A stretch of 16,745 nt of DNA, from positions 1 through 16,745 of the forward strand of contig JAEZUC010000171.1 of NCBI GenBank assembly GCA_023443515.1, given 5' to 3'. This document shows positions 7,773 through 15,373 of this stretch, in pieces. The DNA is from Bacillota bacterium. Its GTDB lineage: Bacteria > Bacillota > Clostridia > Acetivibrionales > DSM-1351. Position numbers and translations under genes: made by a program. Under the pieces are notes generated by a model, which was not told the origin of the DNA, ran no database searches, and worked only from the letters and a program-made list of their open reading frames with translations. Within the stretch, counting starts at the first letter, position 1. Each line of letters starts with the position of its first letter.

Positions 7773-8387
7773 ATGATTATTAAGAATGCTGCACACGAAA
7801 TTACGGCTGTAAAGCCTAACCAATATCCGGTTACGGGCTATCCTGAAATTGCTTTTGCAGGAAGGTCAAATGTAGGTAAATCTTCAATAATTAACACATT
7901 AGTTAACCGAAAAAGTATTGCAAGAGTGGGTTCAACGCCGGGTAAGACCCGACAGATAAATTTCTTTAATGTTAATGAGAATTTTTACCTTGTGGATTTG
8001 CCGGGTTACGGTTTTGCCAGTGTATCAAAAGAAATGAAGGCCTCATGGTCGAATATTATCGAAACATATCTGTATTCAAGGAAGGAAAATTACCTTAGAA
8101 TGGTTGTATTACTTGTGGATATAAGACATTCTCCAAGTAAAGACGATATTATGATGTATCAATGGTTGAAGGGCTTCGGACTAAATACACTTATAGTTGC
8201 CAACAAGGCTGACAAAATAACAAGAGGGCAGATAAACCTTCGTGTAAACGATATACGGAAGGTGTTGCAACTGGATGCAGCTGAAAAAGTTATACCATTT
8301 TCAACGGCAAACCGTTTAGGTCTTGAAAAGGTATGGGCGGAGTTTGATAATATATTAAATGTAACTGGTGAAGAACAGAAGGTTTAA
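7773..8387 (+). CDS. engB: Ribosome biogenesis GTPase EngB (YsxC/YihA)
   Basis: This is a 204-residue TRAFAC-class GTPase of the EngB/YsxC/YihA family, which acts in assembly of the large ribosomal subunit and is essential in many bacteria. All G motifs are present: G1 GRSNVGKSS at residues 30-38, a G2 region STPGKTRQINFF at 54-65 with the family threonine, G3 DLPGYG at 75-80, G4 NKAD at 144-147, and a G5-like FSTANRLG at 176-183. Length is normal for the family. The ATG follows a GGAGGG site by 6 bases. The DUF445 gene starts 15 bases downstream and a CDF transporter follows that, so the three are probably one operon. In many bacteria engB sits next to lon or clpX; neither is in this window. 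Confidence 0.97.
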   Translation: MIIKNAAHEITAVKPNQYPVTGYPEIAFAGRSNVGKSSIINTLVNRKSIARVGSTPGKTRQINFFNVNENFYLVDLPGYGFASVSKEMKASWSNIIETYLYSRKENYLRMVVLLVDIRHSPSKDDIMMYQWLKGFGLNTLIVANKADKITRGQINLRVNDIRKVLQLDAAEKVIPFSTANRLGLEKVWAEFDNILNVTGEEQKV

Positions 8388-8402
8388 GGCAGGTATTTTG
8401 AT

Positions 8403-9656
8403 ATGGAAAAGTTCAATTATACAGATGAAAATGAAAAGCTTAGAAGAAAATTAAGAATGATGAAAATAATTGCAACGTCGCTTTTAGTTTTTATGACGCT
8501 TGTATTTATTATTTTTAAAAGATTAGAGGGGCGAGGACTTCTGTATTCTTCTATAGCGGCTTTTGCAGAAGCCTCCATGGTAGGTGCCCTTGCGGACTGG
8601 TTTGCTGTGGTGGCCCTTTTCAAGCACCCTTTGGGACTTAGGATCATTCCTCATACAGCTATTATTGGAAACAACAAATCGCGAATTGCCAAAGCTTTAT
8701 CAAACTTTGTTGTCTCAAATTTTTTTACACCTGAAATTATTAAGGCCAAGCTAGACAAGGTAAGTATTTCAAAAACAGTTGCAGGCTATGTTGAAAAAAA
8801 CAGAGAAATAATTGTAAAAGCCATAGTTGTGAGACTTCCCGCGCTTGCTGATTCCTTTATAAATGATGAAAAAATCGGTAATTTTATAAAAGCACAGCTT
8901 CATTCCAAGGCTGAGGATATAAGTCTGTACCCTCTGTTGGGAAAGAGTTTAACTCCACTTGTTGAATCAGGTTATCACAAACCCATTGTAAAGGGACTTC
9001 TTAACGCTACATATAAGTTTATCAATGATAATAAGGACAAGACAATACTTGTGTTGGGGGGAATAAATAAAACTCTTGCGCTGCCTTTTATCGGAGATTT
9101 GGTTTACCGAAAGATACTTGAATTCTTAATCAGACAGACTGAAGAGATTGATACAAACGACGAAGCTGAGATAAACAAGCTTTTGATGTCTGTTATTCCT
9201 AAGCTTATTGATGATATGAAGAATTCTCAGGAGCTTATTGAAAAAGGGGAGACACTTAAGAGCCAGATATTGAATTCCGAGGTTTATAATAAAGCCGTAA
9301 ATATGCTGTCAGAGGTAATAGTTGACTACAAAAATTCATATTTTGAAAATGAAGCTAAATTAATAGAAAAAGTCGGCTTGTTGCTGGACATGATTATCAA
9401 TGGAATCAATAATAATGATACAATGCGTGAAACAATTGATAATTCCGTAATCGGCGGTATTGAAAGTATAGTTTCCCAATATGGTGACAGAGTGGGTTCG
9501 CTGATATACGATACTATGGAGAGCTGGGAAACAAAAGACATGGTGGATAAATTGGAGGTTCAGGTTGGAGCTGATTTGCAGTATATCAGGATTAACGGAA
9601 CGGTTATAGGTGGCCTTGCAGGCTTGGCTATCCATCTTCTGTCCCTGCTGTTTTAA
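8403..9656 (+). CDS. DUF445 family membrane protein
   Basis: This 417-residue protein belongs to DUF445. The signature is AFAEASMVGALADWFAVVAL (residues 53-72), then FKHPLGL and IPHTAII (82-88) followed by an NK pair. A hydrophobic segment lies at about 21-38 and another at the extreme C-terminus (GTVIGGLAGLAIHLLSLLF, about 399-417). Between them is a long, mostly helical and charged stretch, suggesting a protein anchored at both ends with a large soluble part. The function of the family is not established as far as I know. The ribosome binding site is modest (AAGGCAGGT, 8 bases before ATG). It sits 15 bases after engB and 24 bases before the CDF exporter, so it is likely co-expressed with them. 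Confidence 0.88.
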   Translation: MEKFNYTDENEKLRRKLRMMKIIATSLLVFMTLVFIIFKRLEGRGLLYSSIAAFAEASMVGALADWFAVVALFKHPLGLRIIPHTAIIGNNKSRIAKALSNFVVSNFFTPEIIKAKLDKVSISKTVAGYVEKNREIIVKAIVVRLPALADSFINDEKIGNFIKAQLHSKAEDISLYPLLGKSLTPLVESGYHKPIVKGLLNATYKFINDNKDKTILVLGGINKTLALPFIGDLVYRKILEFLIRQTEEIDTNDEAEINKLLMSVIPKLIDDMKNSQELIEKGETLKSQILNSEVYNKAVNMLSEVIVDYKNSYFENEAKLIEKVGLLLDMIINGINNNDTMRETIDNSVIGGIESIVSQYGDRVGSLIYDTMESWETKDMVDKLEVQVGADLQYIRINGTVIGGLAGLAIHLLSLLF

Positions 9657-9680
9657 TATTTTTGTTAGAGAGGTTATATT

Positions 9681-10538
9681 ATGGATAGGTTCAAAATTAC
9701 CCGGCTTGTTGCAATACTCGGTATCGTAGCAAATATTTTTCTTCTTTCCATAAAACTTGCGGCAGGTTTCTTAAGTCGGAGTCAGGCTATGATTGCTGAC
9801 GGATTTAACAGCGCCGGGGACGTTTTTGCTTCGGTTATGACGCTTGTGGGAAACAGTATTGCCAGCAAGCCTGAGGATAGCGACCATCCCTATGGACATG
9901 GCAAGGCGGAATACATCTTTTCCATGATCATAAGCATTTCTCTTATGTTTGTTTCCTTTACAATTTTTAAAAGCTCACTGTCCTCAATATTAAACAGGGA
10001 GTCCTTTACTGTATCATGGTTTCTGATAGCTGCGGCGGTAATTACAATAGTAGTTAAGCTTTCATTATTTATTTATACCAGCCGTGTGGGAAAAAAGATG
10101 GATAACCTTCTTGTTATTGCAAATTCCGAAGACCACAGAAATGATGTTTTTGTTACCTCCGGTACTATTCTTGGAATTATAATGGGATATTTGGGTTTTG
10201 CATGGGTAGATGGTGCTGTGGGTATACTTATTTCTCTTTGGATTTTTTATACCGGAATCAAAATATTTATTTCGGCATTTAAGGTTTTAATGGATACTAA
10301 CATGGACCCTGCCTTTAAGGAAAATGCACTTAATATGATTCAAAGCATCAGAGGAGTTGACCACATCGATTCAATAAATGCAAAGCCCGTTGGGGAAGGC
10401 TTTATATTAATTATAAAAGTGTCTGTAGACGGAGAAATGTCTGTAAACGAGAGCCACAAGATTGCCGGAACAATCAAGGCTAAAGTTAAGGATATTAAAG
10501 GAATAAAGGATGCTGTGGTTCATATTAATCCATGCTGA
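9681..10538 (+). CDS. Cation diffusion facilitator family metal exporter
   Basis: This 285-residue protein belongs to the cation diffusion facilitator family, homodimeric proton antiporters that export divalent metals such as zinc, iron, manganese or cobalt. Motifs are MIADGFNSAGD (residues 37-47, Asp40 and Asp47), HPYGHGKAEY (69-78) between helices 2 and 3, and SEDHRNDVF (149-157) in helix 5, where Asp151 and Asp155 take the usual His/Asp metal-site position. About six membrane helices end near residue 200. A cytoplasmic regulatory domain of about 85 residues follows, ending IKDAVVHINPC. The GAGAGG site is 7 bases before the ATG. It is the last gene of the engB operon and ends beside a hairpin shared with the convergent stalk-domain gene. 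The metal cannot be assigned; an Asp in place of the more common His at residue 151 may matter for selectivity. Confidence 0.92.
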   Translation: MDRFKITRLVAILGIVANIFLLSIKLAAGFLSRSQAMIADGFNSAGDVFASVMTLVGNSIASKPEDSDHPYGHGKAEYIFSMIISISLMFVSFTIFKSSLSSILNRESFTVSWFLIAAAVITIVVKLSLFIYTSRVGKKMDNLLVIANSEDHRNDVFVTSGTILGIIMGYLGFAWVDGAVGILISLWIFYTGIKIFISAFKVLMDTNMDPAFKENALNMIQSIRGVDHIDSINAKPVGEGFILIIKVSVDGEMSVNESHKIAGTIKAKVKDIKGIKDAVVHINPC

Positions 10539-10578
10539 AAACAGCCAAGGGGAGGTAACCTATCCACCTTGGCTGTTT
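10539..10578. terminator. Probable bidirectional terminator between convergent genes
   Basis: AAACAGCCAAGG (10539-10550) and CCTTGGCTGTTT (10567-10578) form a perfect 12-bp stem with a 16-base loop. It starts right after the CDF stop and ends 21 bases from the stop of the minus-strand gene. The T tracts are short on both strands (TTT and TTTT), so it may terminate weakly in each direction. Confidence 0.75.
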
Positions 10579-10599
10579 ATGTAAATACCCTGTTTCTTC

Positions 10600-11556
10600 T
10601 TAATCACTTATTACTATGTCGGAGTCGGAAATATTTACAGTTTCCATGCTAAGAACATCTTTAAAAAAGCTTAAAGGAACGAAGGTCTTTCCATCTACAA
10701 TTTCAGGGGCTGTTCCCAGCTTAATGGGGGCAGTTTTCATAAAAATATAGTTATCCTTGCCTATTGTCAAAGAAATACCTTTACCTATCATTACAGTTTT
10801 CGTTTTTCCTTCCCACTTTACATCAAATCCCAAATTCTCAGCAATTGCACGTACAGGAACCATAACTGTACCTTTTTGATTAGTGTATGCTGAAGGGGCT
10901 TCAATTGTCTTGTTGTTAACAACTATATTCTTTGAAGCAACATTTTCAAACAATACAACTATTTTATCCGGACTGGTCTGGGCAGGGATGCTTTTGGTTG
11001 ATATTCCATAAAGGACTACAAGATTTCTGTTTGTAAGTTCACCTTCAAAAGCTTTTCCATCCTGTGATATTATTTCTGTTTCCTTAGAAATATTCAATTT
11101 TAACATATTATCGGAACTGACTAAATCTTTATCGAACTTGTCGATTTTTATACACGGAACTTTACTACCGGCAACACTAACAACTACTGTGTTATATTGC
11201 GGAGGGTAAATCATAATCATTGGTGCATTCGCATCATAAAATCCGGTTATAACAGATCCGGTGTCGATCTTTTCGTTGTTAACAACGTATGTACCATTTG
11301 ATATTATAAGGTTTGCTTCTTGTCCGTCTTGATTTTCTACTAGAACATACTTTGAACCCTTCACACCTTCAAAATCAGTTATTTTCTTAACTGTACCCGT
11401 AAAAGAGTTAAAGGAAGATTGGCTTTCTGCAACGTTAATTTGTTCAGAAATATTGACTGCTTTTAGATTTTCTGTGTAGTTTGCTAAAGATGGAACAGAT
11501 GAAAGTGATAAAATTGTGACTGCTAATAATCCTGCTGCTATTCTTTTGGTTTTCAT
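10600..11556 (-). CDS. Secreted protein with copper amine oxidase N-terminal-like (stalk) domain
   Basis: This 318-residue protein has a clear signal peptide: Lys/Arg at residues 3-5, a hydrophobic core to about 19 and a probable cut after SLA (residue 25). Residues 26-205 are a beta-rich region of unknown function. Residues from about 210 to the end form a Cu_amine_oxidN1-type 'stalk' domain, with NNKTIEAP, VMVPVRAIAENLGFDVKW (231-248), TVMIGKG and TFVPLSFF (291-298). Despite the name, such domains in clostridia are common in exported proteins without oxidase activity and probably act as wall-associated or folding modules. There are no sorting or surface-layer repeats, so it may be released. 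The ATG has an excellent AAGGAGG site (11564-11570 on the other strand). It is divergent from the rubrerythrin gene and convergent with the CDF gene, and appears monocistronic. Confidence 0.87.
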   Translation of the reverse strand: MKTKRIAAGLLAVTILSLSSVPSLANYTENLKAVNISEQINVAESQSSFNSFTGTVKKITDFEGVKGSKYVLVENQDGQEANLIISNGTYVVNNEKIDTGSVITGFYDANAPMIMIYPPQYNTVVVSVAGSKVPCIKIDKFDKDLVSSDNMLKLNISKETEIISQDGKAFEGELTNRNLVVLYGISTKSIPAQTSPDKIVVLFENVASKNIVVNNKTIEAPSAYTNQKGTVMVPVRAIAENLGFDVKWEGKTKTVMIGKGISLTIGKDNYIFMKTAPIKLGTAPEIVDGKTFVPLSFFKDVLSMETVNISDSDIVISD

Positions 11557-11574
11557 ATTAAAGCCTCCTTCGAA

Positions 11575-11602
11575 TTAGTATTACATATTTATTAGACGTC
11601 AA
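11575..11602 (-). promoter_or_regulatory. Candidate promoter of the stalk-domain gene
   Basis: On the minus strand, TTGACG (11597-11602) is a good -35. A weak TACTAA -10 lies at 11575-11580 with a 16-base spacer. It falls just upstream of the ribosome binding site, giving a very short leader. Confidence 0.35.
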
Positions 11603-11641
11603 AATATGATAAAAGTTCCCATTAAAAAGATTTTTAGTTCT

Positions 11642-11671
11642 TTGTTTTAAGTCATCCCCGCCGGGTATATA
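11642..11671 (+). promoter_or_regulatory. Candidate promoter of the rubrerythrin gene
   Basis: TTGTTT (11642-11647) and TATATA (11666-11671) are 18 bases apart, 70 bases before the rubrerythrin ATG. The spacer holds a GC-rich ATCCCCGCCGGG stretch, unusual in this AT-rich gap. I could not identify a convincing PerR-type operator, although clostridial rubrerythrins are often under PerR. Confidence 0.35.
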
Positions 11672-11740
11672 TATAAACGTCGTTAAGATTTCAAATAAAA
11701 TAAAAAAATAATATAAAAGTATATTGGGAGGATTTTTAGT

Positions 11741-12286
11741 ATGAAGAAATTTGTTTGTTCAGTTTGCGGATATGTACATGTTGGTGATGAGGCGCCGGAT
11801 GCTTGTCCTCAGTGTAAAGCACCAAAGGCAAAATTTATTGAACAGTCAGAAACATCAGAACAGTGGGCTGATGAGCATAGAATTGGTGTGGCACAGGGTG
11901 TTGATGCCGAGATACTTGAAGGCCTGAGAGCAAACTTTATGGGAGAATGTACAGAGGTTGGTATGTACCTTGCTATGGCAAGACAGGCTGAGCGTGAAGG
12001 TTACCCGGAAATCGGTGCTTTTTACAAGCTTGCTGCATGGGAAGAAGCTGAACACGCTGCTAAGTTTGCAGAATTGCTTGGTGAAGTAGTTCATGCTGAT
12101 ACTAAGAAAAACCTTGAGTTAAGAGCCGAAGCCGAAGCCGGCGCATGCAAGGGTAAGAAAGATCTTGCAACACGTGCAAAACAGCTCAACCTGGATGCAA
12201 TTCACGATACAGTTCACGAAATGTGCAAGGATGAAGCAAGACACGGAGCAGGATTTAAAGGCTTGCTGAACAGATATTTTAAATAA
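11741..12286 (+). CDS. Reverse-type rubrerythrin (N-terminal rubredoxin domain plus diiron domain)
   Basis: This 181-residue non-haem iron protein most likely reduces hydrogen peroxide and helps an anaerobe survive oxygen. The rubredoxin-like iron site comes first (Cys6, Cys9, Cys22, Cys25), the opposite order to classic rubrerythrins, hence 'reverse' rubrerythrin. The ferritin-like diiron domain follows from about residue 55. Likely ligands are Glu69 (GEC), the EEAEH motif (Glu102, His105) and DEARH near the end (Glu165, His168). Such proteins are known in Clostridium acetobutylicum as strongly expressed, PerR-controlled peroxide reductases. The GGGAGG site is 9 bases before the ATG. GC is higher than in its surroundings (31 of 60 bases at 11941-12000), as expected for a highly expressed gene. 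Its last 16 codons and terminator are duplicated at 15395-15589, on the far side of an inserted two-gene island. Confidence 0.95.
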   Translation: MKKFVCSVCGYVHVGDEAPDACPQCKAPKAKFIEQSETSEQWADEHRIGVAQGVDAEILEGLRANFMGECTEVGMYLAMARQAEREGYPEIGAFYKLAAWEEAEHAAKFAELLGEVVHADTKKNLELRAEAEAGACKGKKDLATRAKQLNLDAIHDTVHEMCKDEARHGAGFKGLLNRYFK

Positions 12287-12400
12287 AAATTAATACAATA
12301 TAATATGAAAAAATACAATTCTTAATGTCGGCAAATCGTTGGATGTCTGACTTTGAGGATTGTATTTTTTTGTATTTTTATTTGTTTTAGAGTGTATTTA
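12234..12400 (+). repeat. Direct repeat copy 1: rubrerythrin 3' end plus terminator
   Basis: This 167-base stretch holds the end of the rubrerythrin gene from within the Glu165 codon, its stop, the terminator hairpin and about 30 bases beyond. It matches 15395-15589 in the same orientation with about a dozen substitutions and one net 28-base difference in the terminator loop. Within the 53 coding bases there is only one difference, and it is silent (GGC versus GGT). The two copies bracket the island genes. Confidence 0.93.
12308..12371 (+). terminator. Terminator of the rubrerythrin gene (copy 1)
   Basis: AAAAAATACAAT (12308-12319) pairs with the ATTGTATTTTTT arm starting at 12359. The stem extends inward by several pairs (TCTTAA with TTTGAGG, including G-T pairs) and ends in seven T residues (12365-12371). 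The loop is about 27 bases, shorter than in copy 2. Confidence 0.8.
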
Positions 12401-12506
12401 GTTTTTGTATAAATAAAATTAATACTAAGTTTTGAAGTTCATTGCATCTGTATTTTTTATTTCTTAAAATTAGATAAAATAAGCAAAAAAATTAGCATGA
12501 GTGACT

Positions 12507-12535
12507 TTAACAAAATAATATTTATTTAGTATACG
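12507..12535 (+). promoter_or_regulatory. Candidate promoter of the HEPN-ATPase operon
   Basis: TTAACA (12507-12512) and TATACG (12530-12535) are separated by 17 bases. The match is moderate. Its position directly before the inverted repeat at 12537-12558 would place that repeat over the transcription start. Confidence 0.45.
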
Positions 12536-12536
12536 C

Positions 12537-12558
12537 TTTATGATATTATTATCATAAA
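12537..12558. promoter_or_regulatory. Perfect 9-bp inverted repeat, probable operator of the island operon
   Basis: TTTATGATA (12537-12545) and TATCATAAA (12550-12558) are exact reverse complements around a TTAT spacer. No T tract follows, so it is not a simple terminator. Lying just downstream of the putative -10 box, it is well placed for repression, perhaps autoregulation by one of the two island proteins. The regulator is unknown and the A/T content weakens the case a little. Confidence 0.55.
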
Positions 12559-12603
12559 TATCAGTTACTATATTTTTACATATCCTAGAGAGGTCGATAA
12601 GAA

Positions 12604-13131
12604 ATGAGTAAAACTGAAATCTTAGTTGATTACATAAATCATCATAGAATTAAAAATATAAAAGACTATTTTACAGTTTGTTATGCTAGATGGGATAATG
12701 CAGTTAATAGCTTCAGAAGTGGAGATTATTTTACAGCGATATATTTATCAGGGTATTGTATTGAATGCATTTTAAAATATGTGATTTTAAAGGAACTATA
12801 TTCAAAAGAAGCATCAAAACCAAATGGATTAGATATAACTAAGATACCAAAGATTTATAAGGAAAATGAGTTTAAACATAACTTAGCAGGCTTAATTAAA
12901 ATTGGAAATGAGAAGAAAATATTTGACGTTCCAAAAGAATCTGATTTTAAAGAATTAATTAAGTGGAAAAGTGAATGGAGATATGCAAAGAGCCATAATA
13001 TTGATAGTGAAGATATAGCAAAAGAGTTCTTAGATTCAGTTGTGGAATTTAGTATACAATTGAAGGATAATTCTAAAATAAAAGTTAACCAGTTCAAAAA
13101 AATATCTAGTACGAAAGTGATAGGTGAGTAA
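12604..13131 (+). CDS. HEPN-like domain protein
   Basis: This 175-residue, mostly helical protein has no signal peptide or membrane segment. Residues about 25-65 follow the HEPN pattern: an amphipathic helix (RWDNAVNSFRSGDY) and then a second helix with small residues and a conserved Glu-x-x-x-Lys (AIYLSGYCIECILKYVIL, Glu54 and Lys58). A KHNLAGLIK motif at 91-99 resembles the usual H-x-L-x-x-L segment. RYAKSH at 126-131 (Arg126, four residues, His131) fits the R-x4-6-H ribonuclease motif of many HEPN toxins, although many non-catalytic HEPN proteins have an RY at the same place. HEPN proteins are common RNase effectors in toxin-antitoxin, abortive infection and CRISPR systems, or partners of nucleotidyltransferases; no nucleotidyltransferase is nearby. 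The ATPase start lies 1 base after its stop, so the two are translated together. The fold call is good; RNase activity is inference. Confidence 0.72.
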   Translation: MSKTEILVDYINHHRIKNIKDYFTVCYARWDNAVNSFRSGDYFTAIYLSGYCIECILKYVILKELYSKEASKPNGLDITKIPKIYKENEFKHNLAGLIKIGNEKKIFDVPKESDFKELIKWKSEWRYAKSHNIDSEDIAKEFLDSVVEFSIQLKDNSKIKVNQFKKISSTKVIGE

Positions 13132-13132
13132 A

Positions 13133-15373
13133 ATGGGTTGTCTTGTATCAATTATGGAAATCAAGCAAGAGTTAGAGCTATTAAATATAGAAAGATATTA
13201 TTTGGAAATAGATATGAATGGTGCACTAAGTATTATACTGCCTACAGAATATGAAGATTATATTGAGAAGATTGAAGGTATAATATGTGGTACAGACAAA
13301 AATAGAGTAGAATTTAATTCGGAGGATATGTACTACCCTTTAAAAAGGATAGAAGTTGATGAAGATGAGGATGAGGAAACTTCGATATGGTTCAAAAATA
13401 AAAAAGTGATTAAATCTACTTACACACAGAAACTAAATACTTGGGCTAAAGGTTCAAAAAAACCCAATAAGAATAAAAAAAGAGCTAAGAGGGTTGCCTT
13501 TTACTCATATAAGGGTGGAGTTGGCAGAACTACTGCTTTAGCTATCGTCGCAAGATTATTAGCTAAAGAGGGCTTTAAAGTTGCAGTTATTGATCTTGAC
13601 TTAGAAGCACCAGGGTTAAACAGCTTACTTTTGACTTCATTTAAGACATCACAATTTGGAGTAGTTGATTATCTTTACCATGCTCCTTGGATTAGAGATA
13701 GCATTGACGAGAGAAGATTTGTTTCTCAGTATATTGTAAGAGAAGAAGTTAAAAGGAGAAATGAAGAGCCTGGACAATTAATTATAATGTCAGCAGGGGG
13801 TACTAGAGTAGAGCATGAAAATAACTATGTGAAGATAAGCCTTCTTTTTGATAAATTAAATATTAAGAATACCAAAGTTGTTCTCGACCCTCACTACTTA
13901 CAGAAACTATCGTATATTGACTTTGATATATATGCTCGCCAATCTAACAGTGTATTCGAACAGTTGTTAGAGGATGTTGAAGCTTATACACAGGCTGATA
14001 TTATTCTATTAGACGCTAGAACCGGTTTTTCTGATGTAAGTGGTTCTTTACTGAATGAAATTAGTGATGTAATATCTATTCACATTCAAGATAATTTACA
14101 AAATCGAGAAGGAGTTAAGTTTATTTGTGATCACATAGATGCACAAAAATTAAAAGATAAAACCATTTGGTCCCATACAAAGGTTCGTAAGGATTATTCA
14201 CGAGAAATGGATGATCTCAAAAGATTTATAGATTCATGTATAAAAAGTAAAGGTGATAAACTTAATGATGAGTGTGAGATTAATTTCCATGAATTAAACT
14301 ACAATAGTGATTTAGAGGACGTTGACGCAAATCAATTGCAAGAGTATATAGACCATGATAGTGTTCCAAGAGGTTATAAAGAACTATTTAGGCAGATTCA
14401 GATTATAACTGGGTTGGATGATAAAAGGTCAGTACTAATGAATAATGATGAAAGATCAAAAATACTGAGAGATTTAAAAGAGCTTATGCTTGATAATAAT
14501 CCTCCAACATATATATCCCAAAGATTTTTGAATGAAGATTTAAAGCTATTTGTAGGTTTCCCGGGAAGCGGAAAAAGAACGTTTAAAAAGTATATCGATG
14601 ACAAAGGTGATTATAATGTAAAAGTTATTAGTTTTGAAGAATATACTAAAATGGAAATTAACACGCATAGTATTTTAGCAAATGTAACCTTCTTGGATTG
14701 GAATTATCAAGAAGCAACACAAGCAATTTGTAAATGGCTTCTTAATTCAAATGAATTTTTTAATTGGATAACAAATAACAAAATTATAGAAAAAGTCGCT
14801 ATAAAGGATTTAATTGAGATGCGTAGTATGGATAATGCAAAATATGAGTTATCTGAGCAAATAGCGGAAGAAATACTTAATTTCGTTTTTGATAAATCAA
14901 GGCCTTTTAGAGGATGGAAATCAATTTTTAATAGTCTACAATATAGAAGAGGCTATGTTTTACCGAAGGATGTTATATCAGGAGTAAAGTTATATATTGA
15001 ATACTTCATTAAGAAATTTATGAATAACAATAAAAGACATACAGGTAATGCTATATTCCCAGTAATTCCAAGTCTGGTAATGCTAAAAAGGATATGGGTA
15101 GAGATTGGTATAGATAAGAAACAATGGATTAAGAATTATGACGAAAAATTATTAAATTTAATATCTGCACTAAATAAAAGTTCAAAACGCACTATTGAGG
15201 ATGTTAAAGAAATCTACTTAAAAGGCAATGGAGGCAGTGATTCGGATTTTAAGAAATTAATTGATAAAGCTTTGGCTTTAGATATAATTGCTAATAGACC
15301 TTCACTTTTCGAATCTAACTCTTTAATATTATCACCTATTTATAGATTGATTAAGACAGAAGAGGTCTTATAG
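13133..15373 (+). CDS. Large ATPase with KGGVGR ParA/MinD-like domain and a second degenerate P-loop
   Basis: This 746-residue protein opens with about 115 residues I do not recognise, ending in an acidic run (DEDEDEE) and a lysine-rich linker. A ParA/MinD-type (SIMIBI) ATPase domain follows: FYSYKGGVGRTTALA at about 123-137, VIDLDLEAPGL at 152-162 and IILLDARTG at 290-298. The first P-loop has Arg where ParA proteins have Lys, the 'KGGVGR' variant. From about residue 464 a second NTPase-like region has LFVGFPGSGKRT (472-483), where Arg intervenes between the Walker Lys and Thr. The remaining 260 residues are helical with no recognised domain. The start at 13133 has AGGTGA 5 bases upstream; an in-frame GTG at 13124 is part of that site. 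It lies 1 base after the HEPN-like gene, so the proteins probably act together, this one perhaps as sensor or regulator. It has no terminator of its own before repeat copy 2. Confidence 0.82.
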   Translation: MGCLVSIMEIKQELELLNIERYYLEIDMNGALSIILPTEYEDYIEKIEGIICGTDKNRVEFNSEDMYYPLKRIEVDEDEDEETSIWFKNKKVIKSTYTQKLNTWAKGSKKPNKNKKRAKRVAFYSYKGGVGRTTALAIVARLLAKEGFKVAVIDLDLEAPGLNSLLLTSFKTSQFGVVDYLYHAPWIRDSIDERRFVSQYIVREEVKRRNEEPGQLIIMSAGGTRVEHENNYVKISLLFDKLNIKNTKVVLDPHYLQKLSYIDFDIYARQSNSVFEQLLEDVEAYTQADIILLDARTGFSDVSGSLLNEISDVISIHIQDNLQNREGVKFICDHIDAQKLKDKTIWSHTKVRKDYSREMDDLKRFIDSCIKSKGDKLNDECEINFHELNYNSDLEDVDANQLQEYIDHDSVPRGYKELFRQIQIITGLDDKRSVLMNNDERSKILRDLKELMLDNNPPTYISQRFLNEDLKLFVGFPGSGKRTFKKYIDDKGDYNVKVISFEEYTKMEINTHSILANVTFLDWNYQEATQAICKWLLNSNEFFNWITNNKIIEKVAIKDLIEMRSMDNAKYELSEQIAEEILNFVFDKSRPFRGWKSIFNSLQYRRGYVLPKDVISGVKLYIEYFIKKFMNNNKRHTGNAIFPVIPSLVMLKRIWVEIGIDKKQWIKNYDEKLLNLISALNKSSKRTIEDVKEIYLKGNGGSDSDFKKLIDKALALDIIANRPSLFESNSLILSPIYRLIKTEEVL

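Larger units (their letters stand above)
12287..12603. other. 317-base intergenic region between the rubrerythrin and HEPN-like genes
   Basis: It holds the rubrerythrin terminator (12308-12371), the end of repeat copy 1 (to 12400), about 100 very AT-rich bases with nothing I can identify, then a putative promoter (12507-12535), a perfect 9-bp inverted repeat (12537-12558) and a GAGAGG ribosome binding site (12588-12593). No open frame of note is present. The left junction of the island probably lies near 12400. Confidence 0.7.

Noticed and set aside
13124..13132. GTG start for the island ATPase overlapping the HEPN-like gene
   Set aside because: The GTG is within the AGGTGA ribosome binding site that serves ATG 13133. 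The apparent gene overlap disappears.
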